The notes beneath the pieces were generated by a model. That model ran no database searches and was not told the origin of the DNA. It saw nothing but the letters and a program-made list of their open reading frames with translations. Shown piece by piece: positions 18,753 to 27,286 of a DNA stretch of 64,000 bases; the stretch's first letter is position 1, and every line of letters begins with the position of its first letter. The position numbers were made by a program, and so were the translations under genes. Source of the stretch: Serinicoccus hydrothermalis (GTDB taxonomy: Bacteria; Actinomycetota; Actinomycetes; Actinomycetales; Dermatophilaceae); NCBI RefSeq assembly GCF_001685415.1, contig NZ_CP014989.1:1860001-1924000 (forward strand). Reading direction: 5' to 3'.

Positions 18753-19721
18753 TCACGGACGGACCAGGGCCTGCACCTCGTTGACCTGGATGACCCCTTC
18801 GGAGCTCTTGACGAAGGAGTGGAACGGCTGCCACTCGCCGTTGATGCGGGCGTCGATCTGCCACTGCGCGTGGATCTCGCCCTCGTAGGCGTCGTCCGGC
18901 TGGGTGTGGCTGGACTGCTCGAAGGCGTGCCAGCACGCGTCGGGCACGGTCTTCGGGGTGTCCTTCGTCGTGACCTCCTTGCCGGACCCGGGGCACTTGA
19001 CCGCGGGGCCGTCGCGACCCTCGGGGTAGACGAGCAGCTCGGTGACCCGGCCGCGCATCTCGACGCCCGGGATGGACAGGTCGACGTGGATCTCGTCGTC
19101 ACCGGCGTTGTAGAAGGCGACGTCGTCGTTGACCCAGGGCACCGGGCTCGGCGAGGACAGCATGAGCGGCACCGGGACGTTGCCGTTGCGGACGAAGCGG
19201 TTGATGAACTCCCGCTGGTTGGGCGTCAGCTCCACGAGCTCGGGGTCGTCCGGCTCGTAGATCCAGATGCCAACCGCGAAGAAGAGGCCCTCGGGCTCGA
19301 TCTCGTAGGTCTTGCGGTCGATCCCGCGCAGGCAGCGGTGCCAGTAGTAGTGGGTGCCGTCGGTGAGCGGGTCCAGCCCGATGTTCTCCAGCTCGTCGGC
19401 GTCCAGCCGCTGGTGCCAGCAGTCCGGCAGGTCGTCGCCCTTGAGCACCTCACGGATCGTCGGTCCGTCGAAGGCCCGCGCCGACAGGCATACCCCGCCC
19501 ACGGAGTTGGGCGAGGCGATGAGCGAGCACGCCGAGCCGCCGCCGGTCTGGTAGGTCTTGATCCGGGTGCGGTTCTCCGAGGGCCACTGGATCGGCTGCC
19601 CCGGGCGCGGCGGCACGTCGATGGCCTGCGCCGACTGCACCGGCGCGAGGGTCAGCGTCAGCCCCACCGTCAGCAGGGCGGCAAGGATCGCGCGCACGCG
19701 CCCGGTCATCGTCCTGGCCAT
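18753..19721 (-). CDS. Secreted protein of unknown function in Tad/T7SS block
   Basis: A 322-aa protein with a Sec signal peptide (about residues 1-34, cleavage after QAIDV or SAQA). The mature part has several cysteines (SACSL, GVCLS, DCWHQR, HRCLRG, VKCPG, DACWH) that could form disulfides outside the cell. It has no catalytic motif that I recognise and resembles uncharacterised secreted actinobacterial proteins found beside Tad genes. The ATG at 19721 lies inside the end of the preceding lipoprotein gene (16-nt overlap), so the two are translationally coupled. It is probably a surface component of the pilus or secretion assembly (inference). Confidence 0.75.
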   Translation of the reverse strand: MARTMTGRVRAILAALLTVGLTLTLAPVQSAQAIDVPPRPGQPIQWPSENRTRIKTYQTGGGSACSLIASPNSVGGVCLSARAFDGPTIREVLKGDDLPDCWHQRLDADELENIGLDPLTDGTHYYWHRCLRGIDRKTYEIEPEGLFFAVGIWIYEPDDPELVELTPNQREFINRFVRNGNVPVPLMLSSPSPVPWVNDDVAFYNAGDDEIHVDLSIPGVEMRGRVTELLVYPEGRDGPAVKCPGSGKEVTTKDTPKTVPDACWHAFEQSSHTQPDDAYEGEIHAQWQIDARINGEWQPFHSFVKSSEGVIQVNEVQALVRP

Positions 19722-20458
19722 GAGTCCGTCTCCACCTCGGTCGTCGAGCAGTTGAGCAGTCCGGCATAGAGGGCCTGGACGAGGTATGCCCCCTCGTCAC
19801 CCGGGTCCTCGATCAGCTCGTACTCGACCGAGGACACCTCCAGACCGGTCACGCCGTCCCCGGAGCCGGCGGATTCCACGGAGAACCCGTCCGTCACCAT
19901 ACAGCCCTGGACCGACCAGGTTCCATCCTCGAGCTCGGAGACGGACAACGGGGTGTAGGGCAGCGGGCCCGGGTAGGAGCGCCCGAACTCCTCGCCGAGG
20001 ATCTCCATGATCCCGTCGTAGCCGCCCTCGTCCATCGTGGCGAGCCACTCCTCGTCCTGCGGCGCGTCCGCGCTCGCGGCCCGGGCGAAGGTCTCGTTGA
20101 ACCGCCGCAGCGCCTCCACGCGGGGGTCGCCCTCCAGCTCCTCGGTGTCGACGTCGACCGGCGGCGGCTCGGCGGTGAACGTCGCCCAGGTGTCGGGCTG
20201 GTCGGTGGATCCCTCGGTCCCGGCGTCGGCGTCCTCGTCGTCGTCCTCGGAGGCCGCGGTCTCCTCCGGCTCCTCCCCCGTGGGTTCCGGCTCCTGCGTG
20301 GTCGGCGCCGCGGTCGCCTGAGGCCCGTCGTCGGAGGCCATCGCGGTCGGCGAGCTCTCCGGGAGGTCGTCGGAGCCGCCGCACGCGGCCAGGGCCAGCG
20401 GCAGGGCGGCCACCAGCAGCGCGGGGCGCCAGCGGGACAGGACGGTGGTCTGGGTCAT
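19706..20458 (-). CDS. Lipoprotein in Tad operon
   Basis: A 250-aa lipoprotein. The signal peptide ends in the lipobox LAAC (Cys at about residue 23), followed by a 75-residue acidic Pro/Glu/Asp/Thr-rich linker and a compact C-terminal domain with two cysteines (QGCMV, LLNCS). The fold resembles small NTF2-like accessory domains, but I would not insist on it. It starts one nt after the TadG-like gene and overlaps the secreted-protein gene, so it is embedded in the operon. It is likely an accessory lipoprotein of the Tad or secretion apparatus (inference). Confidence 0.75.
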   Translation of the reverse strand: MTQTTVLSRWRPALLVAALPLALAACGGSDDLPESSPTAMASDDGPQATAAPTTQEPEPTGEEPEETAASEDDDEDADAGTEGSTDQPDTWATFTAEPPPVDVDTEELEGDPRVEALRRFNETFARAASADAPQDEEWLATMDEGGYDGIMEILGEEFGRSYPGPLPYTPLSVSELEDGTWSVQGCMVTDGFSVESAGSGDGVTGLEVSSVEYELIEDPGDEGAYLVQALYAGLLNCSTTEVETDSWPGR

Positions 20459-20459
20459 C

Positions 20460-21032
20460 TCACGGCTCCGGGATCGGCCCGGGCTCCGGGTCGGGGTCGG
20501 GGTCAGGTTCGGGCCCGGGGTCAGGTCCCGGGTCGGGGTCGGGACCAGGGTCCTCGCCGGGGTCCGGCTCTGGTGCTGGCTCAAGCAACTCTCCTGCCAC
20601 GGGTTCGGCGCGCCCCACCCCGGAGGCGCTCAGGCTGCGCAGCCCCACCATCCCGAGCAGCGTGGTCGGGATCTCGGTGTCGACCCGCACCACCATGGTG
20701 TAGGGCCGCGGGCTGTCGTCGGCGGGCTCGATGTCTGAGACGCCGCAGCTGGTCACGGCGTTCCGCTGCAGGACGCGGGCGCAGTAGTCGGCGACGTTCT
20801 GCCGCGCCTGGCGCTCGTCCAGGGTGGCCGGCGGTTCCGGCTCGACCGCCTGGGCGCCGGCGCGGGCCGCCTCCTCGGCGTAGGCCACCGCCTGGCTGCG
20901 CGCGTTGAGCTGCCGCGAGGCGTCGATGACCAGGCCGGCGATCATGAGCAGCGCCAGGGCGAGCACCGGGATGAGCGGCAGGATCGACCCGCGCTCGGCG
21001 TCGGTGCGCAGCCGCTGCACGAGGCGGTTCAC
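20460..21032 (-). CDS. tadG: TadG-like pilus-associated membrane protein
   Basis: A 190-aa protein with a pseudopilin-type N-terminus: a charged start with RGSILPLIPVLALALLMIAGLVIDASRQL, a single helix after the RGS motif. This is followed by a soluble domain with a cysteine pair (DYCARV, TSCGV). The C-terminal 40 residues are a Pro/Asp/Glu/Gly repeat that probably crosses or binds the wall. The GTG start at 21032 overlaps the TadE stop codon by 4 nt (GTGA). TadE/F/G minor pilins prime or anchor Flp fibres in other bacteria. Confidence 0.85.
   Translation of the reverse strand: MNRLVQRLRTDAERGSILPLIPVLALALLMIAGLVIDASRQLNARSQAVAYAEEAARAGAQAVEPEPPATLDERQARQNVADYCARVLQRNAVTSCGVSDIEPADDSPRPYTMVVRVDTEIPTTLLGMVGLRSLSASGVGRAEPVAGELLEPAPEPDPGEDPGPDPDPGPDPGPEPDPDPDPEPGPIPEP
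20463..20578. repeat. Proline/aspartate-coding repeat at the end of tadG
   Basis: Degenerate 6-12 bp units (GGGTCC, GGGTCGGGGTC on the plus strand) encode alternating Pro-Asp/Glu-Pro-Gly residues. Length variation here would change only the flexible C-terminal tail. Confidence 0.6.
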
Positions 21033-21451
21033 GGGGTCAGCCCCCGGTGCTGGTCCACCACGGAGGCGAAGGAGGAGGAGGGCGAGACGCGCCCGGGTGC
21101 GCCGGGCATACCGATGTCGGACAGGGAGTAGCTGCACGAGGCCTGGACGGTCAGCGTGGAGCCCGGCTCGAAGTCGCCGGAGATCTGGACGGCCAGGCTG
21201 GCGGGGCACCCCTGCACGGCCTGGGTGTTCTCCCGCAGCACCGCGAGGGCGCTGCTCTGCGCCTCCTGCATGGACCGCGCCTGGGTGGCGACGCGGGCGG
21301 CGTCGCGGGTGCCCGCCTCGAGGTGACCGTTGGCCCAGGCGACGCGGCCGAAGGTCCAGGCCAGGGCGAGCAGGAGCAGCACGACGGGCGCGGCGAAGGC
21401 GAACTCGAGCGCGATCGAGCCACGCTCGCGCTGCACGCGGGTCCGCGGCAT
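21029..21451 (-). CDS. tadE: TadE-like minor pilin
   Basis: A 140-aa protein with a TadE signature: RERGSIALEFAFAAPVVLLLLALAW, where Gly-Ser then Glu at +5 marks prepilin-like processing by a TadV/CpaA-type peptidase, followed by the transmembrane helix. The soluble part has two cysteines (QGCPAS, ASCSYS). The stop codon overlaps the GTG of tadG. The ATG at 21451 is 39 nt downstream of the previous TadE gene. Confidence 0.87.
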   Translation of the reverse strand: MPRTRVQRERGSIALEFAFAAPVVLLLLALAWTFGRVAWANGHLEAGTRDAARVATQARSMQEAQSSALAVLRENTQAVQGCPASLAVQISGDFEPGSTLTVQASCSYSLSDIGMPGAPGRVSPSSSFASVVDQHRGLTP

Positions 21452-21489
21452 CGGCTGCTCCTCCTCTCGGTATGTCGGTGGTCGGGCGC

Positions 21490-21945
21490 TCAGGGCGCCG
21501 GCTCGGGCTCGAGGAACCGCTCGACGGTCCCGGAGGCGTCGGCGGTGGCGGTGAGGTTCAGCCCCGGCACGAGCGTGATCACCCGTCCGCTGACGGTGAC
21601 CGTCACCCGGGCGGTGCCGTCGCCCTCCTCGACGTAGGTGCTCGTCGCCTCCGCGTCGGTCAGCCCGGGGCCGCCGACGTTGGAGGCGAAGCGGGTCGTC
21701 CGCGCCATCGCGTCGGGACGCAGGGCGGCGTACTGCTGCTGGTCCTCGGCCAGGCGGAGCAGCGAGACACCCTCGCGGGCGGCGTGCGTGGCGGCGGCAC
21801 GGCCGTAGAAGAAGAAGGCGGCCTGCAGGCTGAAGAAGATCAGCGACAGCAGGACGGGGGCGACGATCGCGAGCTCCAGGGCCGAGGTCCCGGCATCGCG
21901 GGCCGGCCGGTGGACCCGCCGCTGGCCGCGGCGGGACGCGGGCAT
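21490..21945 (-). CDS. tadE: TadE-like minor pilin (second copy)
   Basis: A 151-aa paralogue of the next gene. It has an Arg-rich N-terminus, the processing motif DAGTSALELAIVAPVLLSL with Glu at +5 and one transmembrane helix. The mature part has no cysteines and ends in a Pro/Glu-rich tail. Its ATG at 21945 shares one base with the flp stop codon (TGATG), so it is co-translated with flp. Two TadE-type minor pilins plus TadG are usual for actinobacterial Tad loci. Confidence 0.85.
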   Translation of the reverse strand: MPASRRGQRRVHRPARDAGTSALELAIVAPVLLSLIFFSLQAAFFFYGRAAATHAAREGVSLLRLAEDQQQYAALRPDAMARTTRFASNVGGPGLTDAEATSTYVEEGDGTARVTVTVSGRVITLVPGLNLTATADASGTVERFLEPEPAP

Positions 21946-22154
21946 CAGCAGGTGCCGCCGGGTCCCACGTTGCCGCACTGCTCGACCTGGGCGGCCCGGG
22001 TCTGGATGACGTTGTAGACCGCGGCGCCGATGAGCGCTGCGGCGACGACGACGACAGCCGCGATCAGGGCCCACTCGAGCGCGGAGGCTCCGCGATCCTT
22101 GTGGGCGAGCAGGTCGCGCCGCACACGCAGCGCATAGGCTCTCATCGACTTCAT
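21945..22154 (-). CDS. flp: Flp-type major pilin
   Basis: A 69-aa prepilin. A positively charged leader (MKSMRAYALRVRRDLLAHKDRGAS) is followed by ALEWALIAAVVVVAAALIG, a hydrophobic helix with the Glu that marks Flp pilins. A short tail with two cysteines (EQCGNVGPGGTC) ends the protein. It should be cleaved by a prepilin peptidase, but no TadV/CpaA gene is in the window. AAGGGG precedes the ATG at 22154. The 122-nt gap upstream, with a hairpin, is the only sizeable gap in the pilus operon and suggests separate control of the abundant pilin. Confidence 0.9.
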   Translation of the reverse strand: MKSMRAYALRVRRDLLAHKDRGASALEWALIAAVVVVAAALIGAAVYNVIQTRAAQVEQCGNVGPGGTC

Positions 22155-22179
22155 GGGCACCCCTTGGTCATGGTGAACG

Positions 22180-22197
22180 GTCTGGGCGGCCCCAGAC
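22180..22197 (-). promoter_or_regulatory. Hairpin in the flp leader
   Basis: Perfect 7-bp arms GTCTGGG and CCCAGAC surround a 4-nt loop, 26 nt upstream of flp. It could protect a processed flp mRNA or attenuate read-through from tadC. Confidence 0.45.
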
Positions 22198-22276
22198 ACG
22201 CATCGTGCGTATGTTTGCACACCGGGACAGACGATGCCAGTCCACGACCGGTTCCCGGTAAGCGCTTCCGCGACGC

Positions 22277-23221
22277 TCAGATCGCCTGCTCGGTCATGAG
22301 CGCGGTGAGTGCGGGGTAGGCGAGGTAGACGAGGAAGGCCACGACGAGCAGCATCTGCGCGATGAGCATGGACTGCGAGCGCTCTCCCTCGTCGCCCTCG
22401 GCCTCGGAGAGCGCCTTGCGGCGCATCGTCGTGGCCCGGGCCGCCAGGGACTGGCGGATCTTGGCGCCGTCGTCGGCGGCGAGCACGAGCGCGCCGGACA
22501 GACTCTCCAGCTCCTCCAGGCCGATCTCCTTGCCCAGCTGACCGAGGGCCTCCCACGGGGTGGTCCCGAAGAGCCGGGCGTTGGCAAGGGTCTGCCGGAT
22601 CCGGACCACGGACCAGTGGTCGCTCACCGAGGACGCGGCGAGCAGCGCCTCCGGGAGGCCGCGGCCACCGGCGAGGTTCATCGACACCAGGTCCAGGAAG
22701 ATGCCGACCGTGCGGCGGAACTCGCGGCGGCGCTGGTCCGCCTCGGCGCGCAGCGAGAGGTCGGGCAGGAAGAAGCCGAGCAGCCCCAGGAGGAGGCCCA
22801 GCCCCAGCGGCATCGCGGGTCCCAGCTCGAGGCCGCCGAGGCGCAGGGCACCCCAGACCAGGGGCCCCACCAGCAGCATGATGGTGCCGCTCACCACCTT
22901 GAGCGCGAGCATGGCCCCGACGCTGCGGTTGAGGATGGTGAGGTCGGCCCGGTGCCGGCTCATCTGCCAGCCCCGCTGCGCCGCGAGCACCTCGAAGCGG
23001 TCCGCCAGCGCGGTCATCACGGTGCGCCCGCGACGGCTCATGTCGGCGAAGGAGGAGTCGTACTCCGACAGGGTGTGCGTCTTCATCGACCGCGAGCCGG
23101 CGTCGATGCGGGCCACCAGCGCGGCGACGCCTGGGCGGGGGCGCAGCAGCATCCGGACGAAGACGTAGACGCCGAGGCCCACGAGGCCTCCGGTGAGCAT
23201 CGGCCAGACCATCGCGCTCAT
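22277..23221 (-). CDS. tadC: TadC-like pilus assembly membrane protein
   Basis: A 314-aa type II secretion system F domain protein: an N-terminal helix, a central pair of helices near residues 110-160 and a C-terminal helix (MLLVVAFLVYLAYPALTAL). The cytoplasmic F domain lies between (GIFLDLVSMNLAGGRGLPEALL). TadC with TadB forms the inner-membrane platform that couples the TadA motor to pilus growth. The ATG at 23221 overlaps the tadB stop by 4 nt. Confidence 0.9.
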   Translation of the reverse strand: MSAMVWPMLTGGLVGLGVYVFVRMLLRPRPGVAALVARIDAGSRSMKTHTLSEYDSSFADMSRRGRTVMTALADRFEVLAAQRGWQMSRHRADLTILNRSVGAMLALKVVSGTIMLLVGPLVWGALRLGGLELGPAMPLGLGLLLGLLGFFLPDLSLRAEADQRRREFRRTVGIFLDLVSMNLAGGRGLPEALLAASSVSDHWSVVRIRQTLANARLFGTTPWEALGQLGKEIGLEELESLSGALVLAADDGAKIRQSLAARATTMRRKALSEAEGDEGERSQSMLIAQMLLVVAFLVYLAYPALTALMTEQAI

Positions 23222-24156
23222 CGTCGGCCTCCCCGCCGGCCGCCGGTGCGGGCACCCTCGCGCACGTCGTCGAGCATCTCCTCCATGTCGCGGGCCCGGG
23301 CCTCGCGGTTGACGACGAGGAAGCGGCTGAGCTTCTGCGGCTCGGACAGGCGGCGCATCCACAGCAGCCCGCCGGCGAAGAGCGCGGCGACGACGAGCAG
23401 CACGGCCTGGCCGCCGAGGGTCTCGTAGGGCTCGACGTACTGCCGGTTGAAGACCGCCAGGCCCCCCATGACCGACAGGACGATGATGACGATGATCTTC
23501 ACCGACCGGCGGATGGAGCGACGCCCCGCCGAGATGCGGCGGCGCATGTCGAGCTCCTCACGGGTGGAGACCGCCAGCGCCCCGAGGACGTCGCGCAGGC
23601 CGGGGCCGCGCAGCCGCGCGTTGAGCACCAGCGCGGAGCAGATGACGTCGGCCGAGGGGTCGTCGAGGTCCTCGGCGAAGTGGATGAGCGCCTCGGACAG
23701 CGGCTCCCGGATCCGCAGCCGGTCCACGAGCAGGTTGAGCGAGGAGCGGATGGCCGGTCCGGCGTTGACGGCGGTCGCCGGGATCGCCTGCTCCAGGCCG
23801 ACCGCGCCGGCGATGGTGTCGCGCAGCGACTCGGTCCACGTCGCCAGCGCCTCCAGCTTGTTGATGCCGGCCGTCTCGGCCCGGGCGTCACCGGTGAGCT
23901 GGTCCCACAGTCCGGCGAGGAGGCCGACGCCGATCGCGGCCACGACCCAGCGGGTGAGGAGCAGGACGAGGACACCGACCGCGACACCCACGACGAGCCG
24001 TCGGCTGACGCCGGCGAGGCTGACGTTGGAGAAGCGACGGGGGGTCGAGGGGTCGCGCTCGGGCAGGCCCACGACGGCCAGCACCGCGACGTAGAGCCCG
24101 AGACCGACGACCGCTCCCGCGGCCATCGGCATGAGCAGGGTGTAGAGCTGGCCCAT
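23218..24156 (-). CDS. tadB: TadB-like pilus assembly membrane protein
   Basis: A 312-aa T2SF-domain membrane protein with helices near residues 8-30, 55-90 and two at the C-terminus. The cytoplasmic F domain contains ATWTESLRDTIAGAVGLEQAI and SALVLNARLRGPGLRDVLGAL. It is the partner of TadC. The ATG at 24156 shares one base with the tadA stop codon (TGATG), a sign of coupled translation. Confidence 0.9.
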   Translation of the reverse strand: MGQLYTLLMPMAAGAVVGLGLYVAVLAVVGLPERDPSTPRRFSNVSLAGVSRRLVVGVAVGVLVLLLTRWVVAAIGVGLLAGLWDQLTGDARAETAGINKLEALATWTESLRDTIAGAVGLEQAIPATAVNAGPAIRSSLNLLVDRLRIREPLSEALIHFAEDLDDPSADVICSALVLNARLRGPGLRDVLGALAVSTREELDMRRRISAGRRSIRRSVKIIVIIVLSVMGGLAVFNRQYVEPYETLGGQAVLLVVAALFAGGLLWMRRLSEPQKLSRFLVVNREARARDMEEMLDDVREGARTGGRRGGRR

Positions 24157-25511
24157 CAGTCCCACCGGGTGACCGGCGTCGGCGTGTAGCCGTAGGGCAC
24201 GAGCTCGTCGATGCACTCGATCGGGGCCTTGGCGCGCGCGACCCCGTCCGGCCCGGCCGCGAAGACCTCCGAGGAGAGGACCCGGCCGTCCACGCCGGTG
24301 ACCTCGCGGATGGACTGCACCCCGCGCAGCAGCCCACCACCGGTGGCGTGCTCGTTCTTCTTGCGCATGAAGACGACGAAGTTGATCGACCCCGCGATGA
24401 GCATGTGCGTGGCTTCGACCGGGAGGTTCTCCTCGGCCTGCAGGGCATACGTCGCGATGCGGTTGAAGACCTCCATCGAGGAGTTCGCGTGGATGGTCGA
24501 GAGCGAGCCGTCGTTGCCCTGGCTCATGGCGTTGAGCATCGTGACGATCTCGTCACCCAGGACCTCACCGACGATGACCCGCGAGGGGTTCATGCGCAGG
24601 CTGCGCCGCACCAGCTCGGCCATGGTCACCTGGCCGACGCCCTCGGAGTTGGGCAGCCGCTCCTCGAAGGCCACGACGTTGGGGTGCTGGTCCTCGAACT
24701 TGTCCAGCCCCAGCTCCAGGGCGCGCTCCACGGTGATGAGCCGCTCGTCCGCCGGGATCTCGGCGGCCATCGCCCGGAGCATCGTCGTCTTCCCCGAGTT
24801 GGTCGCCCCGGCGATCATGATGTTCTTGCGCGCCGCGACCGCCGCCTTGAGGAAGTTCATGACGTCCTCGCTGAAGGTGTTGGTCGCCATGAGGTCCTCC
24901 AGCGCGACCTGACCCAGCCGTGCGCGCCGGATCGACAGCGACGGACGCTGGCAGACGCCCATGACCGCCGAGAGGCGCGACCCGTCCGGCAGCCGGAGGT
25001 CCAGCTGCGGGTTGGCCGAGTCGAACGGGCGCGAGGTGAGGCCGACGTTGGCGGCGAGGATCTGGATGAGCTCGATCAGCTCCTCGTCGCTGTCCGCCAC
25101 CGGGGGCGCGGTCTCCTCCCGGCCGTCGGCATACCCGACGAAGACGCGGTCGCAGCCGTTGATGTCGATGTTCTCGACGTCGCGGTCCTCCAGGAGCGGC
25201 TGCAGGCGACCCACGCCGAAGAGCGCCGCGTGGATCGCGGAGGCGACCCGCTCCTCCTCCTCGGCGGTGGGCGGCACCCGGCCCTCGGTGATCATGAGGG
25301 TGGCGTGGTCCTCGAGCACCTGCACGATGAGGGAGCGGGCGAAGTGCCGCTCGTCCTCGCTGCTCATCGGGGATCGGCCGGCCACCTCGTCGCGGCGGCG
25401 CTGCTGGTTGAGCCGGTCGGCCACCTGCGAGCGCAGCGTCCGGACCAGCTGGTTCAGCTCGGCCTGCTGCTCCGGCGTCGCGCCGGAGAGCAGGCTCGTC
25501 GTGGTGGTCAT
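24156..25511 (-). CDS. tadA: TadA/CpaF-type pilus assembly ATPase
   Basis: A 451-aa secretion ATPase. The N-terminal helical part is followed by a PAS-like/NTD region and a RecA-type ATPase: Walker A GATNSGKTTMLRA near residue 235, an Asp box, a Walker B region (SRVIVGEVLGDEIVTML) and a His box (GSLSTIHANSS). It powers Flp pilus assembly at the cytoplasmic membrane. I prefer the ATG at 25511, which overlaps the tadZ stop by 4 nt, over an in-frame GTG 12 nt upstream. That GTG sits directly against the AGGAGG element. Confidence 0.93.
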   Translation of the reverse strand: MTTTTSLLSGATPEQQAELNQLVRTLRSQVADRLNQQRRRDEVAGRSPMSSEDERHFARSLIVQVLEDHATLMITEGRVPPTAEEEERVASAIHAALFGVGRLQPLLEDRDVENIDINGCDRVFVGYADGREETAPPVADSDEELIELIQILAANVGLTSRPFDSANPQLDLRLPDGSRLSAVMGVCQRPSLSIRRARLGQVALEDLMATNTFSEDVMNFLKAAVAARKNIMIAGATNSGKTTMLRAMAAEIPADERLITVERALELGLDKFEDQHPNVVAFEERLPNSEGVGQVTMAELVRRSLRMNPSRVIVGEVLGDEIVTMLNAMSQGNDGSLSTIHANSSMEVFNRIATYALQAEENLPVEATHMLIAGSINFVVFMRKKNEHATGGGLLRGVQSIREVTGVDGRVLSSEVFAAGPDGVARAKAPIECIDELVPYGYTPTPVTRWD

Positions 25512-26452
25512 CGCCGACCCCACCTCCTCTTCCTGGGCCGTTCCCGCAGCGCGGGGGTCTCACCGGCGTCCGGGGTCTCCTGCTCGGCGCCCTCGGGGGC
25601 CGGCGGCTGCGCGTCCTGGCCCTCGGCGGCGGCCTCGTCCTGCTCCTCGCCCGGCTGCGGGGGCTGATCCGGCGGCGCGGACGTCGCGATGCTCGGGCCG
25701 ACCGCGGCGACGAGCCGCTCGACGAGCGAGCGGCCGGAGCGCACGAGCATGGTCCGCTCGGGCCGCGCGACCGGCTCGCCGTGGAACATCCGCTCCGGGC
25801 GCGGGTCGAGCGCCACCTGGCCGAGGTCGAGGACGTCGGGCAGCTCGGTGCGCACCGTGGCGATCGCCGAGGACGCCTCGTCCTGCTGCTGGACCCCGGT
25901 GAGCGCGACGAGCCCGAGCCGGGGGGCGTCCGCGCCCAGGCCGGCGAAGGTCTGCTGCAGCACCGTCATCCGCTCCCGCATGTGCATGACGCTGGCCGGG
26001 TGGGCGCGGACCACGCCGACGACGAGGTCGCTGCGCTGCACCAGGGAGAGCTGGCCGGAGCGGGCGCCGAGCTGACCGGCGTCGACGACGACGTCGGTGC
26101 CCGGCACCTCGTGGAAGGCGCGGGCCAGGGTGGGCCACAGCGCGGAGGAGGCCTCGGCCTGCTCAGGGGTCTCCAGTCCCACCAGCACGCGCTGACCGCC
26201 CTGGGCCACCTGGGAGTGGTCCAGGACCACGCCGGATGACAGGCCGTGCCGCGCCAGCGGCAGCAGGGTCAGCAGACCGGGGTGCTGCGTCAGGGCCAGC
26301 CCGGAGTCCGAGGGCAGCCGCATGATGAGGTCGCCGCCGTTGCCGTCGCCGTCGACGAGGAGCGTGGGACGGGGCCACAGGGCCGCGACGAGCATGGACG
26401 TGCTCGTGACGCCCGGGGCACCCTTGGCGCTGAAGAAGGAGATCAGGGCCAT
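25508..26452 (-). CDS. tadZ: TadZ/CpaE-like MinD/ParA-family localisation ATPase
   Basis: A 314-aa protein with a deviant Walker A at the N-terminus (FFSAKGAPGVTSTSM; Lys is present but the loop is relaxed, as in CpaE/TadZ). A MinD-like core (LLVDGDGNGGDL, DVVVDAGQLG) follows. The C-terminal 60 residues are Glu/Gln/Pro-rich and probably disordered. TadZ-like proteins place the pilus machine at the pole in other bacteria. The ATG at 26452 follows cpaB by 7 nt. Confidence 0.85.
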   Translation of the reverse strand: MALISFFSAKGAPGVTSTSMLVAALWPRPTLLVDGDGNGGDLIMRLPSDSGLALTQHPGLLTLLPLARHGLSSGVVLDHSQVAQGGQRVLVGLETPEQAEASSALWPTLARAFHEVPGTDVVVDAGQLGARSGQLSLVQRSDLVVGVVRAHPASVMHMRERMTVLQQTFAGLGADAPRLGLVALTGVQQQDEASSAIATVRTELPDVLDLGQVALDPRPERMFHGEPVARPERTMLVRSGRSLVERLVAAVGPSIATSAPPDQPPQPGEEQDEAAAEGQDAQPPAPEGAEQETPDAGETPALRERPRKRRWGRR

Positions 26453-26459
26453 CGGCTGC

Positions 26460-27137
26460 TCACTTCGTGCGCCAGTCGACCACCGGCGCGGTGTCGGCCG
26501 GCAGCAGGGCGATCGCCGCGGTGCCCGTGGCGCTGGCCGTGACCACGGCGGGCGCGACGCCGTCCGGCACGAGCAGCGTGACGTGGACGGTGTCGCTGGT
26601 GTCGCTCTGCGGTCCCACGGAGACGACCTTGGCGGCGGCGACGAGCTCCTCGGCGTCCTCGGCCTCGGCGACGGCCGACTCGGCGGCGGTGGCGAAGACC
26701 CGCACGATGTCCCCCGCCCGCGGGGTGTCCGCCGGGCGGCCGGTCGAGGCGACGACGACACCCACCTGCTGGGCGCCGGCCGGCGCGAGCTGCGAGGCGG
26801 TGAACATCTGGCCGGAGACGAGGCTGCCCGCCGGGATCGAGCTCACCGCCTGGGAGCCGACGAACTGGTCGAGCGACGAGGCGCTCACCACCTCGGTGCC
26901 CTCCTCGAAGGCGATCTCGGCGGTGGTGAAGTCCTCCGCGGTCACCTGCTGCCCCTGACGGATCGTGTCCTGCGCCACGAGCACCTGCACCCGGTTACCG
27001 GTGCGGTAGACGAGGAGCGCGCTGCCCAGCGCGCCGACGAGCACGAGGAGCAGCGCGAGCAGGGCCAGGGCGGGGCGCTTGTCCCGGCTGCGGGCGGGTA
27101 GGCGCGACGGGCTGGCACCCGTGGAGGCGGTGGTCAT
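26460..27137 (-). CDS. cpaB: CpaB/RcpC-like SAF-domain pilus assembly protein
   Basis: A 225-aa protein with an N-terminal signal-anchor helix (residues about 22-45) and a SAF domain (VLVAQDTIRQGQQVTAEDF, IPAGSLVSGQMF). A RcpC-type beta domain (GRPADTPRAGDIVRVFA) follows. It acts outside the cytoplasmic membrane, probably in stabilising the pilus. It is the first gene of the Tad operon: the divergent rhodanese gene starts 150 nt away. A minus-strand TACAGT at 27220-27225 could be the operon's -10 box (weak). Confidence 0.87.
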   Translation of the reverse strand: MTTASTGASPSRLPARSRDKRPALALLALLLVLVGALGSALLVYRTGNRVQVLVAQDTIRQGQQVTAEDFTTAEIAFEEGTEVVSASSLDQFVGSQAVSSIPAGSLVSGQMFTASQLAPAGAQQVGVVVASTGRPADTPRAGDIVRVFATAAESAVAEAEDAEELVAAAKVVSVGPQSDTSDTVHVTLLVPDGVAPAVVTASATGTAAIALLPADTAPVVDWRTK

Positions 27138-27286
27138 GCGGTGATGTCCCCTTCCGGCACAGACCGGAGCATTCGATGGTTGGGCGGCGATCACCCGCGA
27201 CGGTGCTCAGCCGCCGACCACTGTAACCTGCGGCGCCTACCTGGCCCTAGCGACGGGCATACCTCGTCGGTGCCATAGTGAGGGGT

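Noticed and set aside
18090-19769. A 559-codon plus-strand open frame
   Set aside because: It is antisense to the LysM/BTAD and secreted-protein genes, which have clear domains, signal peptides and coupled starts.
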